From: Natrinema pellirubrum DSM 15624
GTDB taxonomy: Archaea; Halobacteriota; Halobacteria; Halobacteriales; Natrialbaceae
Assembly: GCF_000230735.2 (NCBI RefSeq)
Contig: NC_019962.1
Coordinates: 2,604,001 to 2,668,000, forward strand
Length of the DNA stretch: 64,000 bases
Reading direction: 5' to 3'
Below, piece by piece: positions 18,172 through 28,936 of this stretch (within the stretch, counting starts at the first letter, position 1; each line of letters starts with the position of its first letter). The notes beneath the pieces were generated by a model that worked only from the letters and a program-made list of their open reading frames with translations, had not been told where the DNA came from and did no database searches. The position numbers were made by a program, and so were the translations under genes.

Positions 18172-20391
18172 CTACCCGTCCGGATCGTCGAAAAAGGTCC
18201 GCAACAGCTCGTGTTGCCCCTTCCGCAGGTGGTTGTGCAGCGTCGGCGAAGAGACCCCCATCGCGTCGGCGACCTCCTCGGCCGTACTCTCCCGGGGCCA
18301 GTCGTAGTAGCCGCCGAAATAGGCCGCCCGGAGCGCGGCCTCCTGGCGGTCGGTCAGCCGGTCCTCGAGGCCCTCGCGGAACTCGCGGGCCGTCTGGACG
18401 GCCCGTTCGGTCTCGCGTTTGCCGACCAGTTCGGAGTCGGGAAACGCCGACCGCAGGCCGTCGAGGATCGTCCGGAGATCGGCGTCGGCTGCACATTCGG
18501 CAGTGATCGTCGCCGTACCGCTGTCGAAGATCGCCTCGTGGACGGTCGCACCGTACTCGGTCAGCGTGCCGATCGGACACGAGCCCTCGACGACGATTTC
18601 GATCCGCCAGCCGTCCTCGTCGGTCTCGACCAGCCGGCAGTCCTCGATCGCGGGGTCGTCCGCCGCGAGGTCGAAGACGTCGCCGGGCGAGCCGTCCGCG
18701 AGCCGGACGTAGTAGAGCCGAGTGGACTCGTCGATCGGCACCAGCGAGTCGAGTTCGAGCCGGCAGTCGAGCCGCCCCGAGGCGTCGACGAAAAAGGAGC
18801 GGTCGTCCCGGCAGGCGACCTCGAGTTCGATCACACGATCGGACAACAGGAGGTTGCGCCGCCGGATCGCGGCGATGGCGTAGCCGACCTGTCGGCCGAT
18901 CGTCGCGAGCCACGTTCGTTCGTCGTCCGCGAACGCTGCCGGCCGGTCGGTCGCGACCGCGAGCGTCCCGTAGACGGTATCGCCGTAAGCCAGCGGCACC
19001 CTCGCGAGCGTGCCCTCGAAAGACTCCCCACCGACGGTTGCCGCGACGTCGTCGGCCACGGTGACCGGCGGCTCACCGCCATCGGCCCCAGTGTCGGGGA
19101 CGAACGCGGTACTCTCGAGGTCGACCGTCGGGTCGTCGCCGTCCCACTCTTCGGGGACGAGCCGGGAAACGGCGTCGGGTTCGATCCCGCTGGCGGCGCG
19201 CCACTCGCGGCGGCGATCGGAGAACGTCGCCCGATCGATCCAGGCGAACCGGTAGGCCCGGCCGTCGGTCAGGGTCGCGCAGGTGGCCGTCTCGACCTCC
19301 TCGTGGTCGGTCGCCTCGAGCAGCGCGTGGGTGACAGCCCGGTGTCGCCGGGCGACGGCGTACACACTCTCGAGTTCGTCGCGTCGGTCGCGGGCGGCCG
19401 CGAGTTCCTCGTGGGCGGCGGTGACGTCGCGGACGAAGACGGCGAAGCCGCGGTGGTGGCCCTGATCGTCCCGGAGCGGCGAGACGACCTCGGTCGCGCG
19501 GAACTGCGAGCCGTCCTTGTGGACGCGCCAGCCGTCGGTCTCGCAGCCGGATTCGTCGAGGGCGGTCGAGAGGGCCCGCTCGGGCGCGCCGTCGGCGACG
19601 GCGTCGTCGGTGTAAAACGTCGAGACGTGGGTGCCGACGATCTCGCCGGCCCGGTAGCCGAACATCGCGGCTGCGCTCCGGTTCCAGCGTTCGACGTAGC
19701 CGTCCGCGTCCAGCCGCAGGAGGGCGTACCGATCGCTTGCGGCCAACAGCAGCCGGATCACGCTGTCGTCGCTCACCGCGGGCCCGGACCCGTGGTCGCC
19801 GGACCGGGGGCCGGCCGGCCCCTCAACCGGGTCGAAGGCGTCGACGATCTCGGCGTCGGTCGGCTCGGGGAGATAGGTCTCGAGGGCTTCGAAACTGCGC
19901 CAGCCGCCGGCGGTCTTGACGACGCGGGGGTTGACGTCGTGGTCGACGAGGGCGGTGTGGGCGAAGTACTGCCGGAGGTCGCTGGTGGAGACGTCCGCGA
20001 GGGCGGGGTCGTCGAACAGCTCGCCGGCCCGGTCGGCGACGTCTGAGACGAGCATCTGGAGCCGCCGCGGCGTGACCGAGAAGATCCGATCCTCGGGCGA
20101 GAGATCGTTACTGCGGGCGTAGCGTCGGAGTTCGCGCTCGACGCGAGTCGGCAGGTAGGCGGTCCGTTCGTCCCGCTCGTCGTCGGTCGGTACCCGCACC
20201 AGATACCGGGGCGGGTCGATCCGGACCTGGTCGACGTGGTCGATGGTCAGCCGGGTCAGTTCGGCCGGCCGCAGCCCCACGTCGCCACAGAGTCGGATCA
20301 CCAGCGCCTCGCGGTAGGTCTCCGCGGCGTCGAGGAGCGATTCGTACTCCCGCCGCCTGAGTACCGCCCCCGTGGTCCCCTCGAGACTCAT
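18172..20391 (-). CDS. Bat-type transcriptional regulator: integrase-like, PAS, GAF and HTH_10 domains
   Basis: A 739-residue regulator of the haloarchaeal bacterio-opsin-activator class. Residues about 10-170 resemble a tyrosine recombinase catalytic domain (GLRPAELTRL; LRQYFAHT; GGWRSFEALETYL), but the usual LRH histidine is Gln. Then come a PAS domain (about 210-340; GYVERWNRSAAAMFGY), a GAF domain (about 360-510), the Bat-specific beta domain and a C-terminal HTH_10 (LTDRQEAALRAAYFGGYYDWPR). The ATG at 20391 fits the first conserved residues. It lies between two acs genes, so control of acetate or carbon genes is a reasonable guess; redox, light or oxygen sensing are other options. Confidence 0.88.
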   Translation of the reverse strand: MSLEGTTGAVLRRREYESLLDAAETYREALVIRLCGDVGLRPAELTRLTIDHVDQVRIDPPRYLVRVPTDDERDERTAYLPTRVERELRRYARSNDLSPEDRIFSVTPRRLQMLVSDVADRAGELFDDPALADVSTSDLRQYFAHTALVDHDVNPRVVKTAGGWRSFEALETYLPEPTDAEIVDAFDPVEGPAGPRSGDHGSGPAVSDDSVIRLLLAASDRYALLRLDADGYVERWNRSAAAMFGYRAGEIVGTHVSTFYTDDAVADGAPERALSTALDESGCETDGWRVHKDGSQFRATEVVSPLRDDQGHHRGFAVFVRDVTAAHEELAAARDRRDELESVYAVARRHRAVTHALLEATDHEEVETATCATLTDGRAYRFAWIDRATFSDRRREWRAASGIEPDAVSRLVPEEWDGDDPTVDLESTAFVPDTGADGGEPPVTVADDVAATVGGESFEGTLARVPLAYGDTVYGTLAVATDRPAAFADDERTWLATIGRQVGYAIAAIRRRNLLLSDRVIELEVACRDDRSFFVDASGRLDCRLELDSLVPIDESTRLYYVRLADGSPGDVFDLAADDPAIEDCRLVETDEDGWRIEIVVEGSCPIGTLTEYGATVHEAIFDSGTATITAECAADADLRTILDGLRSAFPDSELVGKRETERAVQTAREFREGLEDRLTDRQEAALRAAYFGGYYDWPRESTAEEVADAMGVSSPTLHNHLRKGQHELLRTFFDDPDG

Positions 20392-20525
20392 GGCGTCTGG
20401 TTCGCCTATTCTGGCGACCCGAACATAATTGTATCGCCGATTCGGCGGCGCCACGAACGAGGCGGAGTCTACGGGACTGAATCGCGCACCAATCGCGTTT
20501 CGCGGTCGCTGAAAAGCCGAAATAG

Positions 20526-22526
<2,001 letters not shown>

Positions 22527-22692
22527 TTCGTCCGAACCGTCGTCGGTCAACGGAATAAACGTTCCTCCGAATCGCCAGCCGGTGGCCGGTTCCGACGGGG
22601 GTCACCGTTGCACAGACGGTTCCTGTCGGCCATTGTCAGAAGGGGCCAGGTCGGGCCGCGGTCCCAGCGGTAAATCGGTCCAACGGACCGTC

Positions 22693-23193
22693 TCAGAGGT
22701 CGTCCTGCGTCGAGTCGATGTCCGCGAGGTCCTCGGGGTCGACCTCGTGGCCGGGCTCGCGGACGACGTAGACGTCGTAGCGGTGGTCGCTCGCGACCGG
22801 GCTCCCGACGCTTGACTGGGGCGCGATCACCGAGCCGGCGTTCTCGGAGCCGATGAAGACCACGCTGGCCTCGATCTCGGCGGCGACCCGGCGGATCTCG
22901 CGGACGACGTTGGTCGTCGACGTCGCGGTCGGCTCGTCCGAGTCGACGCGCTCGGTCCGGACCGTCGCCTCGGGCGCGACCTCGTTGGCCCGATCCCCGA
23001 TCCCCGCGGCGATCGCGTCCACGTCGAACGGTTCGCCCTGCGTGATCCAGCCCCGGTCCCGCGCGTACTCGGGGTCGTCCGGAATCACCGTCAGCGCGAC
23101 GACTTCCTCGTCGAGCAAGTCGCCGAACGTCGACGCGCGCTCGAGCGCACGCGTCGCCAACGCCGAGCCGTCGAAGGGAACGAGCAGTGACAT
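22693..23193 (-). CDS. Universal stress protein (divergent UspA)
   Basis: A 166-residue UspA-fold protein beginning MSLLVPFDGSALATRALERA. The usual C-terminal ATP loop is altered: VVFIGSENAGSVIAPQSSVGSP replaces the G-2x-G-9x-G pattern, so ATP binding is doubtful. It ends with an acidic tail. It lies 166 nt beyond the second acs start on the same strand and is followed upstream by another usp gene. Confidence 0.85.
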   Translation of the reverse strand: MSLLVPFDGSALATRALERASTFGDLLDEEVVALTVIPDDPEYARDRGWITQGEPFDVDAIAAGIGDRANEVAPEATVRTERVDSDEPTATSTTNVVREIRRVAAEIEASVVFIGSENAGSVIAPQSSVGSPVASDHRYDVYVVREPGHEVDPEDLADIDSTQDDL

Positions 23194-23244
23194 GGCGCTA
23201 GGTCATACGACAGCGAAGGTAAATGTTCGCCCCAATAGTGGGAC

Positions 23245-23730
23245 CTACGTCCGTTCCCCGTCCGCGCCTCGAGTCGGCTCGTTGGCCACCCCGTCGGCGT
23301 CTTCGCCCCCGCCGACGACCAGGACCGATCGGGCCGTGGTCCTGACGATCCTGTCGACAGTGCTGCCGAGCAGCGCGCCCTTGAACGACGAGCGTCCGCG
23401 GGAGCCGATCACGATCGGATCGGCCCCGACCTCGTCGGCGTACCCGAGGATCTCCTCGTGGGGCACGCCCGATCGAACCGCCGTCTCGGCCTCGATCCCG
23501 TCCTCGAGCGCCCGTGTTTCGAGGTCCGCGAGCCAGCCGGCCGCCCGCTCCTCGAGGTGCTGGCGGGCCTCCTCAGGATCGACGATACCGGTATCGTAGT
23601 CGGTTCGTTCGTCGACGACGGCGACGCCGAACAGCGCTGCGTCGAACCGGTCGGCGAGCGCAACGGCGTGGTCGACCGCCGTCGCCGCCGCCTCGCTGCC
23701 GTCGGTCGCAACCAGAATCGAGTCGTACAT
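23245..23730 (-). CDS. Universal stress protein (UspA fold)
   Basis: A 161-residue UspA-type protein with MYDSILVATDGSEAA at the N-terminus and a complete nucleotide loop (VIGSRGRSSFKGALLGSTVD). It is likely an ATP-binding Usp, unlike its neighbour downstream. The two usp genes lie 51 nt apart in tandem and may share a transcript. With the usp at 13271 there are three such genes around the acetate genes. Confidence 0.93.
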   Translation of the reverse strand: MYDSILVATDGSEAAATAVDHAVALADRFDAALFGVAVVDERTDYDTGIVDPEEARQHLEERAAGWLADLETRALEDGIEAETAVRSGVPHEEILGYADEVGADPIVIGSRGRSSFKGALLGSTVDRIVRTTARSVLVVGGGEDADGVANEPTRGADGERT

Positions 23731-23894
23731 GGGCGTCGATACGGTCCCCCTCGAGAAAGGTCTACGGCTCGCTCATGATCGTTGAGTGTGTACCCGGACC
23801 TGCTGTCGTGTATGACTGGGACGTTCGCCTGCCGCGATAGCAGCCAAGATCGCCACCCCAAATAAAAGAGAGAACGTGTCTAATATAGACCGTG

Positions 23895-24017
23895 TTAGTC
23901 TTCGTCGTCGGTGTCGTCGTCGCCGGTTACTTTATCAACGGCCTTTGAGAGCAGTTCTCTCCCTTTCCCACTCTTTTGACCTTTCTCCTCGGCTTTCTTT
24001 CGACTCTCAGCACTCAT
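23895..24017 (-). CDS. 40-residue charged microprotein
   Basis: A short reading frame starting with ATG at 24017 encodes 40 residues: a basic, Lys/Arg-rich first half (SRKKAEEKGQKSGKGRE), a short hydrophobic patch (LLSKAVDKV) and an acidic tail (DDDTDDED). The acidic end and codon bias (GAC, GAA) are haloarchaeal in style. It begins 23 nt after the stop of the membrane protein gene upstream, so the two are probably one transcript. Function unknown. Confidence 0.5.
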   Translation of the reverse strand: MSAESRKKAEEKGQKSGKGRELLSKAVDKVTGDDDTDDED

Positions 24018-24040
24018 GTCTGGACATACTTCCCTTAGCA

Positions 24041-24511
24041 TTAAATAGCTACGGCCGTGACGGCTCCGATGATACCAAGAACCAACGTCGCCTGTGTGGC
24101 GGTCAGCAGTCCGGAGTTCCGTCGAATGTCGTCGTAGTTCTCAGCGATCATACCCGCCATCGTTTCGAGCAAATCTTCCTCCCATGGCGGATCGGGAAAA
24201 TCGTCTTCGGCGAGATCTTCAATATATTCGCCCCGCGGTCCGACGTACAGGTTCGATTCGTTGTACGTTATGACGCCACACAACGTCGAGAGGATGAGGA
24301 AACCGAACGCCGCTTGAAGGCCACCCATATGGAACATTCCCGGTGCAAACTGAAGTCCCGTAACTAGTAGGCCGAGTAAAATCGTATTCAGACGCACAGT
24401 CCGCATCGCCTTATCATCAATATCGGCCATTGTGGTATTCTGCGCGTCGATGACTGCCCGTGCCTCTGTATAGGCGGTTTCCCGACGCTTATCTGGCCAG
24501 TCATTACTCAT
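24041..24511 (-). CDS. Small hypothetical membrane protein
   Basis: A 156-residue protein of unknown family. An N-terminal soluble helix (RETAYTEARAVIDAQ) is followed by two closely spaced membrane helices (about residues 42-60 and 64-82). A soluble acidic loop comes next (EDLAEDDFPDPPWEEDLLETMAGMI), then a third helix at the C-terminus (about 137-155). The layout resembles small accessory-region membrane proteins. The GC content is lower than in neighbouring genes, suggesting recent acquisition. An AT-rich promoter region (24512-24545; ttttaattctata on the minus strand) precedes it. Confidence 0.7.
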   Translation of the reverse strand: MSNDWPDKRRETAYTEARAVIDAQNTTMADIDDKAMRTVRLNTILLGLLVTGLQFAPGMFHMGGLQAAFGFLILSTLCGVITYNESNLYVGPRGEYIEDLAEDDFPDPPWEEDLLETMAGMIAENYDDIRRNSGLLTATQATLVLGIIGAVTAVAI

Positions 24512-24649
24512 GAAACTATGTGTTTTCTATAGAATTAAAACGGTTCGGGTACAACGCCTGCATACTCTTCCCCTCTCGTTTTCGAGCGAACGTTCGAGAC
24601 ACGAAGGGGACTTTCGGCGCCGTTTCCGGCGATTCCCTTCCCTGCACCG

Positions 24650-25360
24650 TTATGTATCCCTCGCGACGCCGCGGACCGCCGTCGCCTTCACCGAGGCGAC
24701 GATCGACCGGCCGGGCTCGAGCCCCAGCGCATCGACGCTGCGGCGCGTAACCAGCGCCACGAGTTCGGCGTCGTCCGCGTCGTCGCCGTCCTCGGCGGCC
24801 TCGAGGGCGATCCCGACCCGAGCGACCGCGTCGCCGGCCTCAAGCCACGAGACGGTCCCGGGGAATCGGTTACGGACGCTGGTGCCCTCGGCCCGTGGCA
24901 CGTCTTCGGGAGCGTGCAGACTCACGGCGTCGGAGCGGATCGTCACCGACACGGTCGCGGCCTCGCCCGGAACGACCGCCAGCACCTCGCCGGCGGCGGT
25001 CGCGACCGTCGCGAGTTCCCCGTCCCGGTCGACGACCGGTCCGGACAACACCGTCTCGTCGACGCGGGCGACCCCCTCGTAGGCTGCGACCAGCCGGTCG
25101 AACCGCGCCAGCAGGTCCCGGGCCCGCTCGGTCAAGGAACTCCCGCCACCGCCGGCACCACCGCGGGTGCGCTCGACCAGCGGGCCGATCGCGTCCTCGA
25201 GTTCGACCACGCGCTGCTGGAGGCGGGGATAGGACCGCTCGAGGGCCTCGGCGGCCCCGGACAGCGAGCCCCGATCGTCGATCGCGCGCAACATTGCGAC
25301 GTCGCTCCGATCGACGGTCACGTCGTCGATCCGCAGGTAGGGGTCGAACTCCTTCTCCAT
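24650..25360 (-). CDS. ModE-like regulator with TOBE (molybdate/tungstate-binding) domain
   Basis: A 236-residue transcription factor. Residues about 15-90 form a LysR/ModE-type winged helix (MLRAIDDRGSLSGAAEALERSYPRLQQRV). The C-terminal half has a Mop/TOBE-like fold in two parts (ATAAGEVLAVVPGEAATVSVTIRSDAV and LVTRRSVDALGLEPGRSIVASVKATAV), which binds oxyanions in ModE. It is 18 nt downstream of the ABC ATPase gene and is the last gene of the transporter operon. Autoregulation of tungstate or molybdate uptake is the likely role. Confidence 0.88.
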   Translation of the reverse strand: MEKEFDPYLRIDDVTVDRSDVAMLRAIDDRGSLSGAAEALERSYPRLQQRVVELEDAIGPLVERTRGGAGGGGSSLTERARDLLARFDRLVAAYEGVARVDETVLSGPVVDRDGELATVATAAGEVLAVVPGEAATVSVTIRSDAVSLHAPEDVPRAEGTSVRNRFPGTVSWLEAGDAVARVGIALEAAEDGDDADDAELVALVTRRSVDALGLEPGRSIVASVKATAVRGVARDT

Positions 25361-25378
25361 TCGACTCGCCTTTGGCCG

Positions 25379-26182
25379 TCACGCGAGAAGTTCGTTTTCA
25401 TCGTACAGCAGATCGCCGCGGACGAACCGCGCGGTCCGCTCGTCGCGTGGGTTCTCGAAGACCCGCGCGGCCGGCCCGGTCTCGACCAGTTCGCCCTCGA
25501 GCAGGAACGCGACCCGATCGGAGATCCGCTCGGCCTGGTGCATGTCGTGGGTCGCGAGCAGGACGCCGTGACCGCGTTCGCGCGCGCGGTCGATCGCTCG
25601 CTCGAGGATGGCCGTGTTCCGCGGGTCGAGATCGGAGGTCGGCTCGTCGAGGACGAGCAGGTCCGGCTCGGTCGCGAGCGCGCGGGCGAACGACACCCGC
25701 TGGGCCTCGCCGCCGGACAGCGACCCCGCGTCGCGGTCCCACGCGTTCCCGAGCCCGACGAGTTCGAGGGCCTCGAGGGCGCGGTCGTCGACGGTCGGCC
25801 CGTCGCGAAGCCACCGATCCACGAGCCGCCGTCCGAACGCGCGCAGCCGCCGGGACCAGGGCCGGCGGATCCGCTGGCCGACGTCGACGTTGCGGGCCAC
25901 CGAGGTCTCGAAGAGGCTCGCCCGCTGGAACACTATCCCGATCCGCCGGCGGAGCGTGAGCCGCTCGTCTCGGGACAGCGACCACGGATCGGTTCCGTCA
26001 CAGCGAACGGTCCCGGCCGTGGGCCGCTCGAACAGGGCAGCCAGCCGCAACAGCGTCGTCTTGCCGGCTCCCGAGGGGCCGATGACCGACACGACTTCGC
26101 CCGCACCGACCGACAGCGAGACGTCCGTCAGGATCGCCGTCTCGTCGACCCCGTAGGCGGCGTTCGCGAACTCGAGGTTCAT
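25379..26182 (-). CDS. ABC transporter ATP-binding protein (tungstate type, TupC)
   Basis: The 267-residue ATPase of an importer. It has Walker A GPSGAGKT (about residue 35), a Q-loop (VFQRASLF), the signature LSGGEAQR, Walker B LLVLDEP, the D-loop and the switch His (LATHD). An extra basic stretch (RRPWSRRLRAFGRRLVDRWL) sits in the helical domain. It follows the permease gene by 49 nt. With the permease and a TupA-like binding protein it forms a complete tungstate/molybdate ABC importer at the cytoplasmic membrane. Confidence 0.93.
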   Translation of the reverse strand: MNLEFANAAYGVDETAILTDVSLSVGAGEVVSVIGPSGAGKTTLLRLAALFERPTAGTVRCDGTDPWSLSRDERLTLRRRIGIVFQRASLFETSVARNVDVGQRIRRPWSRRLRAFGRRLVDRWLRDGPTVDDRALEALELVGLGNAWDRDAGSLSGGEAQRVSFARALATEPDLLVLDEPTSDLDPRNTAILERAIDRARERGHGVLLATHDMHQAERISDRVAFLLEGELVETGPAARVFENPRDERTARFVRGDLLYDENELLA

Positions 26183-26231
26183 CCGTCACCCACCCCGTTT
26201 GCGAGCCGTCCGGGTTCGGTCCCCGGCATGG

Positions 26232-26903
26232 TCATCGCCCCCCGAGCCGCAGGACGAGTCCGTTGACGAGCAAGACGAGGACGAGCAACACCGCACCGAG
26301 TATCAGGGCCACCTCGAACTCGCCCTTTCGCACTTCGAACTGGATCGCGGTCGTCAGGGTACGTGTCTTCGAGGTGCCGTCGGCGTAGGCGATGTTGCCG
26401 CCGACGATCAGGACGGAGCCGACCTCGCTGATCGCCCGGCCGAAGCCGGCGAGGATGCCGGTGATGACGCCGTAGCGGGCCTCCTTGAGCGTGATCAGGG
26501 CGACGTCGGCCCGCGTCCCGCCGACGCCGTAGGCGGCGTCCCGAACGGCGTCGTCGACGCTCTCGACCGCCGACAGCGCGACGCCGGTGATCACCGGCGC
26601 GGCCAGCACGCACTGGGAGATGATCATCGCTTCGGGCGTGTAAATGAGGTTCAGCGTCCCCAGCGGCCCCTGATTCGAGAGGACGTACCAGACGAGCAAG
26701 CCGACGACGACGCTCGGGAACCCCATACCGGTGTTGATGACGGCGGTGACGAACCGCTTGCCCCGGAAGTCCGCGAACCCGACGGCAAAGGCGATCGGGA
26801 GGCTCAGGACGGTACTGACCAGAACGGCGACGAGACTGACCGTCAACGAGAGCCGGATGATACTCCGGAGATACGTCGGATCCGAGAGCGCGTCGAGTGG
26901 CAT
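26232..26903 (-). CDS. ABC transporter permease (tungstate type, TupB)
   Basis: A 223-residue inner-membrane permease with five to six transmembrane helices. The EAA-like cytoplasmic loop that docks on the ATPase is visible ([41 protein letters not shown]). The overall form matches TupB/WtpB-type permeases. The permease lies between the binding-protein gene (39 nt upstream) and the ATPase gene, so tupA-tupB-tupC order is kept. Confidence 0.92.
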   Translation of the reverse strand: MPLDALSDPTYLRSIIRLSLTVSLVAVLVSTVLSLPIAFAVGFADFRGKRFVTAVINTGMGFPSVVVGLLVWYVLSNQGPLGTLNLIYTPEAMIISQCVLAAPVITGVALSAVESVDDAVRDAAYGVGGTRADVALITLKEARYGVITGILAGFGRAISEVGSVLIVGGNIAYADGTSKTRTLTTAIQFEVRKGEFEVALILGAVLLVLVLLVNGLVLRLGGR

Positions 26904-26942
26904 CTGTAGTGGTGGTGTCCGTCCGTGTTCACGGGCCGAGGG

Positions 26943-27863
26943 TTACTCTTCCGATCCGTCCGGCTGCCAGCCCGCCGGGACGTACTGCCGGAAGTTCGGG
27001 TCCTCCGACAGCGCTTCCGGGAAGAACAACTGCTCGCCGTTCGCGGTGAAGTCCTCGATGACCGCCTGTCCCTCGGGGCTCGTGACGAAGCCGATGTAGG
27101 CCATCGCGAGCTGGTAGTTGACGTCGTCGTGGATCTCGGGGTTGACCGCCATGATCCCGTAGGGGTTCGCGAGCAGTTCGGGCCCGCCCTCGATCGGCCC
27201 CTGCAACAGGATCTCGAGGTCGAGGTCGTCCCGGGAGAGGTACGTGCCCCGGTCCGAGAGGGTGTAGGCACCCGACTCGTTCGCGTTGGTCAGCGTCTCG
27301 CCCATCCCCTGTCCGAGTTGCTGGTACCACTCGCCGCCGGGCTCGAGACCCGCTTCCGACCAGATCGCCAGCTCCTTGGTGTGGGTTCCGGACTCGTCCC
27401 CGCGGGAGACGAACGTCGCCTCGGCGTCCGCGATCGCTTCGAACGCCGCGGTCGCCTGCCCGGTGTCGCCGACGCCCGCGGGATCGTCGCTCGGTCCGAC
27501 GACGACGAAGTCGTTGAACATCAGGTCACGCCGGTTGACGCCGTACCCGTCCCGCATGAACTCGTCTTCCTGGGAGCGGGCGTGGACCAGAATGACGTCG
27601 GCGTTGCCGTCCCGCGCCGACCGGATCGCGGCACCGGTTCCGTTCGCGTTGGCCGCCACGCGCGTGCCGAACCGCTCCCTGAAGGCGGCGTTGAGTTCGT
27701 CGAGCAACCCCGTCGCCTCCGTGCTGGTCGTCGTCGCCATCGCCAGTTCCTCGCCGGCGATCGACCCCTCGCCGTCGTCGCCGCTGTCGCCGAGACAGCC
27801 GCCGACCGCCGCGGCGATCCCCGCCGCGCTCGCTCCCAGTACCTCCCGACGTCGATATTCCAT
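26943..27863 (-). CDS. Tungstate ABC transporter substrate-binding lipoprotein (TupA-like)
   Basis: A 306-residue periplasm-side binding protein. The N-terminus has a Tat-type signal (RRREVLG) and lipobox with Cys23 (VGGC). The mature part carries the TupA oxyanion motifs: TTTS (residues 44-47), the [13 protein letters not shown] segment and [14 protein letters not shown]. These favour tungstate, with molybdate or sulfate as alternatives. The ATG at 27863 is preferred over 27917 because it places the Tat signal at the start and a TATA-like box lies 31 nt upstream (27891-27898). Confidence 0.92.
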   Translation of the reverse strand: MEYRRREVLGASAAGIAAAVGGCLGDSGDDGEGSIAGEELAMATTTSTEATGLLDELNAAFRERFGTRVAANANGTGAAIRSARDGNADVILVHARSQEDEFMRDGYGVNRRDLMFNDFVVVGPSDDPAGVGDTGQATAAFEAIADAEATFVSRGDESGTHTKELAIWSEAGLEPGGEWYQQLGQGMGETLTNANESGAYTLSDRGTYLSRDDLDLEILLQGPIEGGPELLANPYGIMAVNPEIHDDVNYQLAMAYIGFVTSPEGQAVIEDFTANGEQLFFPEALSEDPNFRQYVPAGWQPDGSEE

Positions 27864-27922
27864 ACTGGGAATAACGATGGAACACAATCTCATAAACGTA
27901 CCGCCAGTCGAACCCACTGGCA

Positions 27923-27979
27923 GTTACGTGGCGCGCTCGAGAGTCGTCAATCGACGCTAACGTAACCTCAATCGGTTAC
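27923..27979. promoter_or_regulatory. Three gttac/gtaac half-sites upstream of the tup operon
   Basis: Half-sites lie at 27923-27929 (gttacgt), 27960-27966 (acgtaac) and 27974-27979 (ggttac). The first two form a 7-bp perfect inverted repeat with a 30-nt spacer. The second pair, gtaacc at 27962-27967 and ggttac at 27974-27979, has a 6-nt loop. They lie just upstream of the tupA TATA box, where the ModE-like regulator or another factor could bind. The rest of the tupA to acidic-cluster gap holds nothing else. Confidence 0.4.
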
Positions 27980-28060
27980 CCGTGGTGGAGCCGATACGTC
28001 TCGGATCGGAGCCACCGAAAAAGGAGTCGCCGCGAGCGAGGTGGGTCGGAAAACGATCGC

Positions 28061-28873
28061 TTACCCGCGTTTGTCCGGCATCGTCGAGTGGCAGGCAGTG
28101 CCGCGCATGTCCGCCCGCTGTGACGGCGGCGGCGCCATCGTCGAGTGGCGACTCGGCCCGCCCGAGGCCGTGCCGCGCTCCCCATCACCACCGAGTCCCG
28201 ATCCCAGCAGCCCCTCGTCGTCCTCATTGGCTGCCTCGTCGTCGGCCGCCGTCTCGCCGTCCGCGTCTCCGCCGGCGCTCCCGGCGCTTCGCTCCTCGAG
28301 TCGCGCCTTCAGTTGCGACACCTCGTCGCCGAAGTCGGCAAGCGAGTCACTCATCGCCGACCGGAGCCTGTCGCCGAAGTCGTCGGTCGTCGACTCGGCC
28401 TCGTCGGCCGCCGAGTCGTCCCCGTCGGACTCGGCCGGCGTCTCACCGTCGGCCGCCCCTTCACTATCGTCCGCGTCGACTGCGCTCTCTGCGGTGTCGG
28501 CTGCCGACCCGGCCCGTTCGCCGATAGCGTCCTGCAGGTCGTCGACGGCGTCCCCGAGTCCCCCGTCGTCCGCCCGGTCGGCGAGCCTCGAGAGCCGGAG
28601 CAATCGCTGGAGGTCCGCGACACGCTCCTGCTCGCCCCGGGCGATCGCCTCGGGGATCGAGTCCGGCTCCGAGCCGTCCTTGAGCGTGTCCAGTCCGAGC
28701 GCTCCAAGCAGGTCGTCGGGGTCGGCCGACTCGAGGATATCGTCGGCTTCGCGTGCGGTCTCGAGCAGGTCGGAGTCGGCGTCCCCGTCGTCGCCGGAGA
28801 CGAGCGAGCCGCCGCGCTCGTCGGCGTCGTGCAGTACCTCGCGGACGCGGTCCCGTAGTGATGAGTCGCTCAT
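28061..28873 (-). CDS. Acidic cluster protein 4 (hypothetical)
   Basis: Family not recognised. Of the 270 residues, the first 110 are helical and soluble (LRDRVREVLHDADE; LQRLLRLSRLADRAD). A long Asp/Glu/Ala-rich low-complexity segment follows, with one amphipathic helix (SDSLADFGDEVSQLKARLEERS). The tail is basic and Ser/Thr/Pro/Met-rich with two Cys-free/His-rich HSTM repeats. The tail is encoded over a 14-bp direct repeat (28079-28092 and 28136-28149). It is the last gene of the four-gene acidic cluster, 63 nt after the upstream stop. Confidence 0.65.
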   Translation of the reverse strand: MSDSSLRDRVREVLHDADERGGSLVSGDDGDADSDLLETAREADDILESADPDDLLGALGLDTLKDGSEPDSIPEAIARGEQERVADLQRLLRLSRLADRADDGGLGDAVDDLQDAIGERAGSAADTAESAVDADDSEGAADGETPAESDGDDSAADEAESTTDDFGDRLRSAMSDSLADFGDEVSQLKARLEERSAGSAGGDADGETAADDEAANEDDEGLLGSGLGGDGERGTASGGPSRHSTMAPPPSQRADMRGTACHSTMPDKRG

Positions 28874-28936
28874 GGATGTCTAGACCGTTCGTTCTCGCTG
28901 GTCGTCCCCGCGGACGGGACACGATGGGGCGATCGA

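Noticed and set aside
18154-20046. A 630-codon plus-strand frame opposite the Bat-like regulator, and one of 740 codons at 47003-49225 opposite cobN
   Set aside because: Both lie fully inside genes with clear domain motifs on the minus strand and have the Val/Arg/Gly-rich composition of antisense frames in high-GC DNA.
24587-24596. Ten-base palindrome cgaacgttcg between the membrane protein gene and the ModE-like gene
   Set aside because: A single short palindrome in GC-rich sequence is expected by chance and it is placed downstream of one gene and too far upstream of the other.
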